The notes under the pieces were generated by a model that worked only from the letters and a program-made list of their open reading frames with translations, was not told the DNA's origin and searched no databases. This document shows positions 8,654-16,835 of a DNA stretch of 64,000 nt, one piece after another. Source of the DNA: Paenibacillus rhizosphaerae (GTDB lineage Bacteria; Bacillota; Bacilli; Paenibacillales; Paenibacillaceae); assembly GCF_014192015.1 (NCBI RefSeq), contig NZ_JACHXJ010000007.1, forward strand, positions 62,001 to 126,000, written 5' to 3'. Within the stretch, counting starts at the first letter, position 1. Every line of letters begins with the position of its first letter. The position numbers and the translations under genes were made by a program.

Positions 8654-9553
8654 TTAACTTTTTAAAAATCCAGGCTTAGCAAAGCTTGGATTCGGATATT
8701 TGTAGAAGCCTTCGCCGGCGGCGCGGCCAACCTTGCCTTTGTCGAGGTATTCGGTTTTCAGGAGGTTCGCGATCTTTTCGAATTCAGGATCACCGGTTGC
8801 CCTGGCTTTGGCCAGGCCGATGTTGTAGGCGGTATTGATGCCCACCACATCCAGTATGGCGAACGGTCCCATCGGAGCTCCAGTTGCCACCATCCACGTT
8901 TTGTCGATCGTTTCCGGGTCGGCCACTTCTTTGACCAGCAGCAGCTGGGCGGCTTCAAGCAGCGGGACCAGCAGGGAGTTCAGGATGTAGCCTGGCTGCT
9001 CCTTATGCAGCGGCAGGGCCACCATGCCGATCGCCTTGGCGAATTCGATGACGTCGTTGAACACGGTCGTATCCGTACCGGGATGCTTCATAATTTCGCC
9101 GGTGTTGTTTTTCCAGATTTCATTGGCAAAATGCAGCGCCAAAAACTTCTCCGGCCGCCCGGTCGCTTCGGCGAACTGGCTCGGCAGCAGGGTGGAAGAG
9201 TTTGTGGCAAACACGGTCCGTTCCGGGGCGACCTTGCCCAGCTCCTGGTAAAAATCGGTTTTGATTTGCACCACTTCCGGAATCGCTTCGATAACCAGAT
9301 CGGCCTGTGCAGCCGCTTGAGCGAGGTCGCTTTTGAAGGAGAGACGCTTAAAAGCAGCAGCCAATTCTTCCTCCGAGGCGCCAAGATCGTGCCGGTAATG
9401 GGGCATCAGATCGTGGATCCGGCTTTTGGCCCGGTCCAGTGCCTCATTGTTAATATCGTATACGGTGACTTCAAAGCCCTTGAAGGCGGTTTGAAATGCA
9501 ATTTGGCTGCCCAGCACGCCGCTGCCGGCAACCGTAATATGTTTGAAATTCAT
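8654..9553 (-). CDS. 3-hydroxyacyl-CoA dehydrogenase
   Basis: 299-residue NAD-dependent dehydrogenase. The N-terminal Rossmann fold carries GSGVLG at about 10-15, followed by the acidic NAD-selecting position in YDINNE. The C-terminal helical 3HCDH domain spans about 185-290. The catalytic stretch is ATNSSTLLPS...LALHFAN, with the expected Ser and His, but the usual HFFNPxHxMxLVE reads HFANEIWKNNTGEIM, so this belongs to a diverged branch whose acyl substrate may be unusual. Its promoter overlaps a perfect 14-base palindrome related to the one at the VOC gene. It may act in the same catabolic or detoxification response; this rests on shared operator sequence only. Confidence 0.88.
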   Translation of the reverse strand: MNFKHITVAGSGVLGSQIAFQTAFKGFEVTVYDINNEALDRAKSRIHDLMPHYRHDLGASEEELAAAFKRLSFKSDLAQAAAQADLVIEAIPEVVQIKTDFYQELGKVAPERTVFATNSSTLLPSQFAEATGRPEKFLALHFANEIWKNNTGEIMKHPGTDTTVFNDVIEFAKAIGMVALPLHKEQPGYILNSLLVPLLEAAQLLLVKEVADPETIDKTWMVATGAPMGPFAILDVVGINTAYNIGLAKARATGDPEFEKIANLLKTEYLDKGKVGRAAGEGFYKYPNPSFAKPGFLKS

Positions 9554-9728
9554 GATCCATTGCTCCCTTTCTTATTTGTGGTTATTGTCGTCTTCAGGTA
9601 ACCAGTTCATACGCAAGACCCTTAGGTAGAGCGGGCCCCGCGTGGATTGCCGCCAGGACTGCCCGCCGGCTTAAATAAGAGCTGTCCATGCAGCATAATA
9701 AGTGCAGAAATCTTCCAGCAAGTCGAAA

Positions 9729-9757
9729 AAAGTAAGTACTTACTAACTTATTTTCAA
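9729..9757 (-). promoter_or_regulatory. Promoter with palindromic operator, 3-hydroxyacyl-CoA dehydrogenase gene
   Basis: On the reverse strand TTGAAA (9752-9757), 17 bases, then TACTTT (9729-9734). The perfect 14-base palindrome AGTAAGTACTTACT occupies 9731-9744, across the spacer and -10. It shares ACTTACT with the operator at 7002-7017. Transcription would start near 9722, giving a leader of about 170 bases. Confidence 0.55.
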
Positions 9758-9815
9758 ACCGATTATGCTCCTTTTTTTTCTTCAAGTCAACGGCACAAAT
9801 CAGGCAAAATTGTTC

Positions 9816-9912
9816 TTGCCTTTTTTACATGGCGGGGATACAATGAACCCATACAACTTGTACGTACATGTTCTGTTAAATTGTTTATTACTATATATAA
9901 GTATGTACAAGT
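9816..9912 (+). promoter_or_regulatory. araA promoter with two AraR boxes
   Basis: TTGCCT (9816-9821), 17 bases, TACAAT (9839-9844) form the promoter. Box 1, CTTGTACGTACATG, is at 9857-9870, just past the expected start point. Box 2, AAGTATGTACAAGT, is at 9899-9912 and matches 12 of 14 positions of box 1 read in reverse. Their centres are 42 bp apart, four helical turns, the geometry known for cooperative AraR binding at B. subtilis ara promoters. The rest of the 9554-9970 gap is AT-rich leader. Confidence 0.8.
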
Positions 9913-9970
9913 AAAAATATTAGTTTACGCGCAGCAAGTGGACGAAACCAAAACATGGGAGGCTATAATG

Positions 9971-11461
9971 ATGAAATTGAAACCGCATTCATTTTGGTTT
10001 GTAACCGGCAGCCAGCACTTATACGGACCCGAAACGCTGGAACAGGTAGCCGATCATTCCCGGATTATCGCGGAGCAGCTCGGGCAGGATACCGCTGCGA
10101 TTCCGTATCCGGTCGTTTTTAAACCGATCGTGAAGACGTCCGACGAGATTTACCAGCTGATCGTCGCGGCGAACAGCGATGAATCCTGTGCCGGCATTAT
10201 TACGTGGATGCACACGTTCTCGCCGGCAAAAATGTGGATCCGCGGCCTGACGCAGCTTCAGAAGCCGCTGCTTCACCTGCATACGCAGTTTAACCGCGAT
10301 ATCCCTTGGGAAACGATCGACATGGACTTTATGAACCTCAACCAGGCTGCCCACGGTGACCGCGAATACGGTCATATCGGAGCCAGACTGGGCATCGCCC
10401 GCAAGGTGGTCGTCGGCCACTGGGAAGACGCGGATGTGCGCCGAAGTATCGGCGGTTGGATGCGTACGGCGGCAGCCTTCGCGGAGAGCCGCAGCCTGAA
10501 GGTAGCGCGCTTTGGCGACAACATGCGTGAAGTAGCCGTTACGGAAGGCGACAAGGTTGAAGCGCAAATTCAATTCGGCTGGTCGGTCAACGGCTACGGC
10601 GTTGGTGATCTGGTCCAGGTGCTGAACGAAGTGCAGGACAGCGAAGTAGAGGCGCTCCTGAAAGAGTACGCAGAGCAGTACAGCATTACGCAGGCGGGCT
10701 TGTCCGACGGTCCGGTGCGCGACGCGATCGCCTACCAGGCGCGGATCGAAATCGCGATGCGCCGCTTCCTGGAGGAAGGCGGATTCGGGGCCTTTACGAC
10801 GACGTTCGAAGATCTTCACGGACTCCGGCAGCTTCCGGGTCTTGCCGTGCAGCGGCTGATGGAATCCGGATACGGCTTCGGCGGCGAAGGCGACTGGAAG
10901 ACGGCTGCGTTAACCCGCGTCCTTAAGGTTCTTGCCAACAACAAGAGCACGTCGTTCATGGAAGATTACACGTACCATTTCGAGCCGGGCAACCATATGA
11001 TTCTCGGGGCGCACATGCTGGAAGTTTGCCCGACGATCGCGGCCACGAAGCCGACGATTGAAGTGCATCCGCTGGGCATCGGCGGCAAAGAGGATCCGGC
11101 CCGCATCGTGTTCGACGGCCAGGACGGCCCGGCGGTCAACGCTTCCCTCGTCGACCTCGGACACCGCTTCCGCCTTCTGGTGAACGTAGTGGACGGCGTG
11201 AAGGTCGACAAGCCGATGCCGCAGCTTCCGGTGGCCCGCGTGCTGTGGAAGCCGCAGCCGTCGCTCCGCGAATCGGCCGAAGCCTGGATCCTGGCCGGCG
11301 GCGCGCATCACACGGTACTGTCCTATGCCATGACAGCCGAGAACCTGACGGACTTCGCCGAAATGGCCGGCATCGAAGCGGTGGTCATCGACAAGGACAC
11401 GTCCGTGCAGCGCCTGAAGAACGAACTCCGCTGGAGCGAGGCGGCTTACCGCTTGAGATAA
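9971..11461 (+). CDS. araA: L-arabinose isomerase
   Basis: Converts L-arabinose to L-ribulose, the first step of bacterial arabinose catabolism, in the cytoplasm. The predicted 496 residues equal the length of B. subtilis AraA. The N-terminus FWFVTGSQHLYG and internal segments such as HTFSPAKMWIRGL, QFNRDIPW and HMLEVCPTI are family hallmarks. Tandem ATG codons lie at 9968 and 9971; GGGAGG (9957-9962) is 8 bases from the second and 5 from the first, so I prefer 9971. The frame is open much further upstream, across the promoter and AraR boxes, but that part is not coding. araA stands alone before araR, unlike the long araABDLMNPQ operon of B. subtilis. Confidence 0.96.
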   Translation: MKLKPHSFWFVTGSQHLYGPETLEQVADHSRIIAEQLGQDTAAIPYPVVFKPIVKTSDEIYQLIVAANSDESCAGIITWMHTFSPAKMWIRGLTQLQKPLLHLHTQFNRDIPWETIDMDFMNLNQAAHGDREYGHIGARLGIARKVVVGHWEDADVRRSIGGWMRTAAAFAESRSLKVARFGDNMREVAVTEGDKVEAQIQFGWSVNGYGVGDLVQVLNEVQDSEVEALLKEYAEQYSITQAGLSDGPVRDAIAYQARIEIAMRRFLEEGGFGAFTTTFEDLHGLRQLPGLAVQRLMESGYGFGGEGDWKTAALTRVLKVLANNKSTSFMEDYTYHFEPGNHMILGAHMLEVCPTIAATKPTIEVHPLGIGGKEDPARIVFDGQDGPAVNASLVDLGHRFRLLVNVVDGVKVDKPMPQLPVARVLWKPQPSLRESAEAWILAGGAHHTVLSYAMTAENLTDFAEMAGIEAVVIDKDTSVQRLKNELRWSEAAYRLR

Positions 11462-11489
11462 CCGGACCGATGTCTGTGTTCACCCGGCC

Positions 11490-11507
11490 TTGTGTTACAA
11501 TACACAA
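11490..11507. promoter_or_regulatory. Inverted repeat upstream of araR
   Basis: A perfect 6-6-6 inverted repeat, TTGTGT-TACAAT-ACACAA, whose centre TACAAT could be the -10 of an araR promoter, although no good -35 is visible 17 bases upstream. It does not match the AraR box TTGTACGTACAA, so any regulator would be different. Confidence 0.4.
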
Positions 11508-11583
11508 AGAGAACTAAGCCTTCCGGGATGAATCGGCAGATCCAGCCCGCAAGGCCGAAATACAGAGCATGCCGCTGAGGTGA

Positions 11584-12687
11584 ATGATGAATAACAGACG
11601 GATTCCCAAATATATTCTACTGAAGAACGAGCTGCTGTCCTGGTTTGAATCGGGCAAGCTGAAGGCCGGGCAGCAGGTTCCATCCGAAAATGAAATAGCC
11701 GAACAGTTCGGACTGAGCCGCCAGACGGTGCGTCAGACGTTCAGCGAGCTGGAGAAGGAAGGCTGGCTCGAACGGATCCAGGGCAAGGGCACCTTCGCCC
11801 GGTTTCCGGGACGCCGCGAATGCGAGCTGGTCAAGACGATCGGCATCATGACGACTTATATATCGGATTACATCTTCCCGCATATCGTACGGGGGGCGGA
11901 AGCCGAGCTGCGGAGCAGGGGCTACCGGCTGCTGCTGTCCAGCACGGACAACAACAAGGAGAAGGAAATGGAGAGCCTGAAGCTGATGACCAGCCAGCCG
12001 CTCAGCGGACTGATCATCGAGCCGACGAAGAGCGCGGAGGGCAACCCGAACCTTGGCTATTATTTGGAGCTGCAGGAAAAGGGCATTCCTTACCTGATGA
12101 TCAACGAGAAGTACCGGGAACTGGAGTGCCCGCTGCTCCGGGTCGACGATGAGCTGGGCGGATACAAGGCGGCCGACCACCTGCTGGCGAACGGGCATAC
12201 GCGTATCGCCGGGTTCTTCAAGCGGGACGACCTGCAGGGCGTCAACCGGTTGAAGGGCTTTCTGGCCGCCCACAAAGCGCGCGGCGTCGCCGTAGCTCCC
12301 AAGCGGGTCGTCACGTATACGACCGAGCAGAAGAACGACCTGCCGTACCAGCAGGCGCTGCAGCTGTTGAGCGGAGCGGTGGAGGAGCGGCCGACCGCAT
12401 TCGTCTGCTACAACGACGAGCTGGCGGTCAGCCTGATGGAGGCCGCGCTGCAGCACGGACTGCGCGTGCCGGAGGACGTGTCGTTCGTCGGCTTCGACGA
12501 CTCGATGCTGGCCTCGGCTTCCGGAACGAAGCTGACGACGCTGACCCATCCCAAGACGGCCATGGGCCGGGATGCGGCCAGCCAGCTGATCGCGATGATC
12601 GAAGAGGGAGTGGCTCCCGGAGATACCCTGTACGAACCCGAGCTGGTGGAGCGGGATTCGGTTGTAAACCTGAACGTTAACGTGTAA
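11584..12687 (+). CDS. araR: Arabinose repressor AraR (GntR/LacI hybrid)
   Basis: 367 residues. Residues 1-75 form a GntR-type winged helix (PSENEIAEQFGLSRQTVRQTFSELEKEGW), and the rest is a LacI/periplasmic-binding-protein effector domain, which is the diagnostic AraR architecture. In B. subtilis this protein represses the ara genes and L-arabinose releases it. Its presumed operators are seen at araA (two), araD and the truncated permease at 18.97 kb, all built on a GTACGTAC core. Tandem ATGs occur at 11584 and 11587; GAGG at 11577-11580 fits the second slightly better. It sits between araA and araD and is separated from araD by a perfect hairpin and an AraR box. Confidence 0.95.
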   Translation: MMNNRRIPKYILLKNELLSWFESGKLKAGQQVPSENEIAEQFGLSRQTVRQTFSELEKEGWLERIQGKGTFARFPGRRECELVKTIGIMTTYISDYIFPHIVRGAEAELRSRGYRLLLSSTDNNKEKEMESLKLMTSQPLSGLIIEPTKSAEGNPNLGYYLELQEKGIPYLMINEKYRELECPLLRVDDELGGYKAADHLLANGHTRIAGFFKRDDLQGVNRLKGFLAAHKARGVAVAPKRVVTYTTEQKNDLPYQQALQLLSGAVEERPTAFVCYNDELAVSLMEAALQHGLRVPEDVSFVGFDDSMLASASGTKLTTLTHPKTAMGRDAASQLIAMIEEGVAPGDTLYEPELVERDSVVNLNVNV

Positions 12688-12694
12688 AAAGGCA

Positions 12695-12724
12695 GATGAA
12701 AGTCCGGTTTAGCGGACTTTCATC
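12695..12724 (+). terminator. Perfect 12-bp hairpin between araR and araD
   Basis: GATGAAAGTCCG, loop GTTTAG, then the exact complement. There is no U-tract after it, so it is either a weak terminator or an mRNA-stabilising or processing structure that sets araR apart from araD-araB. An AraR box begins eight bases later. Confidence 0.5.
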
Positions 12725-12729
12725 ATACA

Positions 12730-12745
12730 ACTTGTACGTACAACT
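12730..12745 (+). promoter_or_regulatory. AraR box upstream of araD
   Basis: Contains the perfect 12-base palindrome TTGTACGTACAA (12732-12743), the best AraR operator in the window. It lies 27 bases before ATG 12770. Only one box is seen here, so repression would be non-cooperative. Confidence 0.8.
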
Positions 12746-12769
12746 ATAGTGGGAGAGGAAGTGTCTGCA

Positions 12770-13465
12770 ATGCTGGAAGCACTGAAACAGCAGGTGCTGG
12801 AAGCGAATTTGGATCTGCCCAAACACGGGCTCGTCACGTTTACCTGGGGAAATGTCAGCGGCATTGACCGTGAGAGCGGGCTGTTCGTCATCAAGCCGAG
12901 CGGTGTGCCTTACGAGGATCTGAAGGCGGAGGACATGGTCGTCGTTGACCTGGAAGGCCGGGTGGTTGAAGGGGATTTGCGCCCTTCGTCCGATACGCCG
13001 ACGCATATGGTGCTGTACCGCTCCTTCCCGGAAATCGGCGGCGTGGTGCATACCCACTCCCCGTGGGGCACGAGCTGGGCGCAAGCCGGGCGGGCGCTGC
13101 CTGCTTGCGGGACGACGCATGCCGACTATTTCTACGGTGAGATTCCGGTCACCAGACCGATGACGAAGGTGGAGATTGAAGGCGCTTACGAGCTGGAGAC
13201 CGGCAACGTAATCGTGGAACGTTTTCACGAGCTGGGACTGGACCCGCTGGAGGTGCCGGGGATTCTCGTGCATGCGCATGCCCCGTTCGTCTGGGGCAAG
13301 GATGCGCATAATGCGGTGCACAATGCGGTGGTGCTGGAGGAAGTGGCCAAGATTACGGCCCGGATGCTCCAGCTGAACCCGGACACGCCGCCGATGGATC
13401 AGAGCCTGCTGGACCGCCACTTTTTGCGGAAGCATGGGGTTAATGCTTACTACGGACAGAAGTGA
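12770..13465 (+). CDS. araD: L-ribulose-5-phosphate 4-epimerase
   Basis: Converts L-ribulose 5-phosphate to D-xylulose 5-phosphate, linking arabinose to the pentose phosphate pathway. It has 231 residues, as in E. coli AraD, with the class II aldolase/AraD fold. Visible motifs are FTWGNVSGID (substrate loop), VHTHSPWGTSW (zinc histidines) and VHAHAPFVWG with another zinc ligand histidine. In-frame GTG codons at 12749 and 12761 could extend it, but MLEALKQQVLEANL matches the usual N-terminus and GAGAGG lies upstream. It is followed 41 bases later by araB and is preceded by an AraR box. Confidence 0.95.
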   Translation: MLEALKQQVLEANLDLPKHGLVTFTWGNVSGIDRESGLFVIKPSGVPYEDLKAEDMVVVDLEGRVVEGDLRPSSDTPTHMVLYRSFPEIGGVVHTHSPWGTSWAQAGRALPACGTTHADYFYGEIPVTRPMTKVEIEGAYELETGNVIVERFHELGLDPLEVPGILVHAHAPFVWGKDAHNAVHNAVVLEEVAKITARMLQLNPDTPPMDQSLLDRHFLRKHGVNAYYGQK

Positions 13466-13506
13466 TATAGCAGCACTTATAAATTTGAAATGCGGAGGAA
13501 TCCAAA

Positions 13507-15201
13507 ATGGGGAAAAAGTATACCATCGGAGTGGATTATGGGACCCAGTCCGGACGTGCTGTACTGGTGGATTTGTCGAACGGCCATGAAATCGCCGACC
13601 ATGTGACGCCGTATCCGCACCATGTCATTGACGAGCGGCTCCCTGGATCGGGCATCAAGCTGGAATATGATTGGGCGCTGCAGCATCCGGACGATTATCT
13701 GGAGGTGCTGAGAACTTCCGTGCCGGCCGTCGTGCGTGAATCGGGCGTCCATCCCGAGGACATCATCGGCATCGGCATCGATTTTACGGCCTGTACGATG
13801 CTGCCGGTTGACGAAGCCGGCGAGCCTCTGTGCTTCCAGGCCGAGCTGGCGGACCAGCCGCACAGCTGGGTGAAGCTGTGGAAGCATCACGCGGCGCAGC
13901 CGGAAGCCGACAAGATCAACCGGATCGCCGAAGAGCGCGGCGAGGCGTTTTTGGCCCGGTACGGCGGCAAAATTTCGTCCGAGTGGATGATCGCCAAGAT
14001 TTGGCAAATCCTGGACGAGGCACCGGACATCTATGAGAAGACGAACATGTTTTTGGAAGCGACAGACTGGGTCATCTCACAAATGACCGGCAACATCGTC
14101 CGCAACAGCTGTACGGCGGGCTATAAAGCCATCTGGCATAAGCGCGACGGTTATCCGTCGAAGGAATACTTCAAAGCGCTCGATCCGCGCCTGGAGCATC
14201 TGACCGACACGAAGCTGCGCGGCGAGGTCATTCCGCTTGGAAGCAATGCCGGAGGGCTGCAGCCGGCCATGGCGGAGATGATGGGCCTCAAGCCGGGCAT
14301 CGCGGTGGCTGCAGGCAACGTGGACGCTCATGCGGCCGTGCCGGCGGTCGGCGTCGTGACGCCGGGCAAGCTCGTCATGGCGATGGGCACGTCGATCTGC
14401 CATATGGTGCTCGGCACGGAAGAAAAGGAAGTCGAAGGCATGTGCGGCGTCGTGGAGGACGGCATCATCCCGGGGCTCTTCGGATACGAAGCCGGGCAGT
14501 CGGCGGTCGGGGATATTTTTGAATGGTACGTGGAAGAGTCCTTGCCTGCCTATGTGAAGGAAGCTGCGTCGAAGGAAGGCCTTAGTGTCCACCAATGGCT
14601 GGAAAGGGAAGCCTCGGCCTACAAACCGGGCCAATCGGGCCTGCTCGCGCTCGACTGGTGGAACGGCAACCGCTCCGTTCTGGTCGATACTGACCTGACG
14701 GGGATGATCCTTGGCATGACGCTGCTGACGAAGCCGCAGGAAGTATATCGTGCCCTGCTTGAAGCGACCGCCTTCGGCACCCGGAAAATCGTCGATGCGT
14801 TCCAGGAGAGCGGTGTCGATGTGGATGCGCTCTACGCCTGCGGCGGCCTGCCGCAGAAAAATCGCCTGCTGATGCAGATTTACGCCGACGTAACCAAACG
14901 CGAGATTTTCGTGGCGGATTCCAAGCAGACGCCGGCGCTCGGGGCGGCGATTTTCGCCGCGGTGGCTGCAGGCAAGGAAGCCGGCGGCTACGACGATGTC
15001 GTGACTGCGGCGCAGCAGATGGCGCGCGTTAAGGAAGAGACGTTCAAGCCGATTCCGGAGAACGTCGAAGTATACGAGAAGCTGTACCAGGAATACAACC
15101 TGCTGCACGATTACTTTGGCCGCGGCGAAAACGACGTGATGAAGCGGCTGAAGAAGATCAAGCTGTCCACGGAAGCGGGACTGAATCCCGTCCGGTCATA
15201 A
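13507..15201 (+). CDS. araB: Ribulokinase
   Basis: Phosphorylates L-ribulose with ATP to L-ribulose 5-phosphate. It has 564 residues, a FGGY-family kinase of normal AraB length, starting with YTIGVDYGTQSGRAVLVD, the characteristic phosphate-1 motif. DFTACTMLPVD and the C-terminal CGGLPQKNRLLMQIYADV signature support AraB over other FGGY sugar kinases. The GGAGGAA ribosome site is well placed. It forms a two-gene unit with araD under an AraR box and ends at a long bidirectional terminator. Together with araA and araD it completes conversion of arabinose to xylulose 5-phosphate. Confidence 0.96.
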   Translation: MGKKYTIGVDYGTQSGRAVLVDLSNGHEIADHVTPYPHHVIDERLPGSGIKLEYDWALQHPDDYLEVLRTSVPAVVRESGVHPEDIIGIGIDFTACTMLPVDEAGEPLCFQAELADQPHSWVKLWKHHAAQPEADKINRIAEERGEAFLARYGGKISSEWMIAKIWQILDEAPDIYEKTNMFLEATDWVISQMTGNIVRNSCTAGYKAIWHKRDGYPSKEYFKALDPRLEHLTDTKLRGEVIPLGSNAGGLQPAMAEMMGLKPGIAVAAGNVDAHAAVPAVGVVTPGKLVMAMGTSICHMVLGTEEKEVEGMCGVVEDGIIPGLFGYEAGQSAVGDIFEWYVEESLPAYVKEAASKEGLSVHQWLEREASAYKPGQSGLLALDWWNGNRSVLVDTDLTGMILGMTLLTKPQEVYRALLEATAFGTRKIVDAFQESGVDVDALYACGGLPQKNRLLMQIYADVTKREIFVADSKQTPALGAAIFAAVAAGKEAGGYDDVVTAAQQMARVKEETFKPIPENVEVYEKLYQEYNLLHDYFGRGENDVMKRLKKIKLSTEAGLNPVRS

Positions 15202-15269
15202 TTTAGCGAGAGTTTTTCTTGCGAGATCCGGAAACGAAAGGCTCCGAAACTTATACTTTATGATCTCTT

Positions 15270-15309
15270 AAACAAAGGACCGTCCTGTATTCAGGAACGG
15301 TCCTTGTTT
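15270..15309. terminator. Bidirectional terminator between araB and greA
   Basis: An 18-bp stem (AAACAAAGGACCGT plus CCTG against CAGG plus ACGGTCCTTGTTT, one bulged A) with a four-base loop. A/T tails on both sides fit termination of both convergent genes. Confidence 0.85.
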
Positions 15310-15351
15310 AGACATATGGCCTATCAGGTAACCTGTAACCTGCAGCCGCCT

Positions 15352-15825
15352 TTAGGAAGAACGGATCTCCAGCACCTCATATTTGATCAGCCCCATCGGC
15401 GCGTCGACGGTAACGACATCCCCGACCGTTTTACCGATCAGCTCTTTGCCCAGCGGGCTTTCATACGAGATTTTGTTCTGGTAGACGTCCGCTTCCGCCG
15501 GGCCGACCACGCGGTACTCGAGATCTTCCTTAAACTCGATGTCGTGCAGCTTAACGAACGAGCCGACGCTGACGGCGGATGAGTCTGCCTGATCGGCAAT
15601 GCGGGCTTTGGTCAGCATTTTCTCCAGCTGCAAAATGCGGGTCTCCATAAAAGCTTGGTCATCTTTGGCGGAGTGATATTCGCTGTTCTCCTTCAGGTCC
15701 CCGTAGCTGATCGCCAGCTTGATGCGTGCGGCGAGCTCCTTGCGCTTGACGGTCTTCAGTTCCTCAAGCTCGGCCTCCAGTTGGGCCAGCCCTTCGGGGG
15801 TCAAAATAATTTCGTCATTGGACAT
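15352..15825 (-). CDS. greA: Transcription elongation factor GreA
   Basis: Stimulates RNA cleavage by backtracked RNA polymerase. It has 157 residues, with an N-terminal coiled coil (1-75) whose tip carries the acidic GDLKENSEYHSAKD motif that coordinates catalytic magnesium. The C-terminal FKBP-like domain (about 80-157) contains ISYESPLGKELIGKTVGD. It is a housekeeping gene inside the arabinose island, transcribed opposite to araB, and has its own GGAG ribosome site. Some relatives near catabolic loci are extra GreA copies, and copy number cannot be judged from this window. Confidence 0.93.
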   Translation of the reverse strand: MSNDEIILTPEGLAQLEAELEELKTVKRKELAARIKLAISYGDLKENSEYHSAKDDQAFMETRILQLEKMLTKARIADQADSSAVSVGSFVKLHDIEFKEDLEYRVVGPAEADVYQNKISYESPLGKELIGKTVGDVVTVDAPMGLIKYEVLEIRSS

Positions 15826-15917
15826 AGTTCACAACTCCTCTTCATTACATTTTACACGATATCCATATTTCATGCGAAACATTTGGCTTAGCGCGTAAAT
15901 TGAAGAGCTGGCAGACA

Positions 15918-16835
15918 TTAGTCTACCTTAACATCATACAGGACGCGGGCGAGCAAATCCTGGCTGTAGTTGCCGAAGTTTTTGCCGAAGATGGTCAGGC
16001 CGCGCTTGTTGACCGACTGCTCGGTGACCGAGATGCGGAAGGTAAGCTCGCTCTTGTAATCCAGCTGAATTTGGTCCAGCGTCACGTCGGATATCCGGCA
16101 GCCGTCGATAAAGCTGCCATCGTTGTTGATGCGGATCAGCTTCAGCATGCCGTATTGGTTCAGATGCGGCGGCCACCAATCCGGGTTAAACGTGCCGCGG
16201 GCATCCCCGAAGTCCCCCGGGCTGGTCCATGAGCCGATTTCGATCCCGTTTAAGTGAAAGTAAATGTCCGACGGATAGTTATCGTTATATCCCGGAGCCT
16301 CCGAGCCAAGTTCCATGGAAAACTGGATTTCGCGGAACGTCTGGTTCGGCTTCAAATAGTTAGGGATCCGGTACTCCAAAAACCCTTCTGCCAGCCAAAT
16401 GATCTCCGCGTCAATCCGCTGCGGATCCGCAAAATAACGCGGGTCGTCAAAGTCGCCGACAATACTGTCCTTGGTGGCCAGACCGCAGGTGGGAATCGCC
16501 TGATAGTTGCTGTAGTGGCCGACTTGAATTTCCACTTCGTACAGATTCTCCACGTCTCTGCTGCGCAGGTCGACCATCAGTTTGTCCTTGTTCAAATAGC
16601 AGATCTTTTGAATCCCGTGTTTGCCTACGCTGGTATTGATCTCAATCAGACCGCTTTCCTCCAGCTTCCTGATGTGCATGGTGATCGCCCCGTTACTGAG
16701 GTTCAGCCTGGTAGCCAGGTCGTTCAGATTCAGCGCCTGATTTTTCGCGAGCAGTTCGAGGATCTGGATCCGTATTTCCGAGCTAAGTGCCTTGAAAATG
16801 TCGACTCCGTCCATCAGATTTTTAATATAGATCAT
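15918..16835 (-). CDS. ArsR-type regulator with a large C-terminal sensor region
   Basis: 305 residues. The N-terminus (about 10-90) is an ArsR-like winged helix (KALSSEIRIQILELLAK...LSNGAITMHIRKLEESGLIE). The remaining ~200 residues have no domain I can name; they look beta-rich and contain conserved-looking patches such as NPDWWPPHLNQYG and SDIYFHLNG, plausibly a carbohydrate-binding jelly roll. It is divergent from the first GH51 arabinofuranosidase gene across an AT-rich 382-base gap, so I infer that it regulates that gene in response to an oligosaccharide. This is much longer than a typical ArsR repressor of about 100 residues. The metal-binding cysteines of metalloregulatory ArsR proteins are not apparent. 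Confidence 0.8.
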   Translation of the reverse strand: MIYIKNLMDGVDIFKALSSEIRIQILELLAKNQALNLNDLATRLNLSNGAITMHIRKLEESGLIEINTSVGKHGIQKICYLNKDKLMVDLRSRDVENLYEVEIQVGHYSNYQAIPTCGLATKDSIVGDFDDPRYFADPQRIDAEIIWLAEGFLEYRIPNYLKPNQTFREIQFSMELGSEAPGYNDNYPSDIYFHLNGIEIGSWTSPGDFGDARGTFNPDWWPPHLNQYGMLKLIRINNDGSFIDGCRISDVTLDQIQLDYKSELTFRISVTEQSVNKRGLTIFGKNFGNYSQDLLARVLYDVKVD

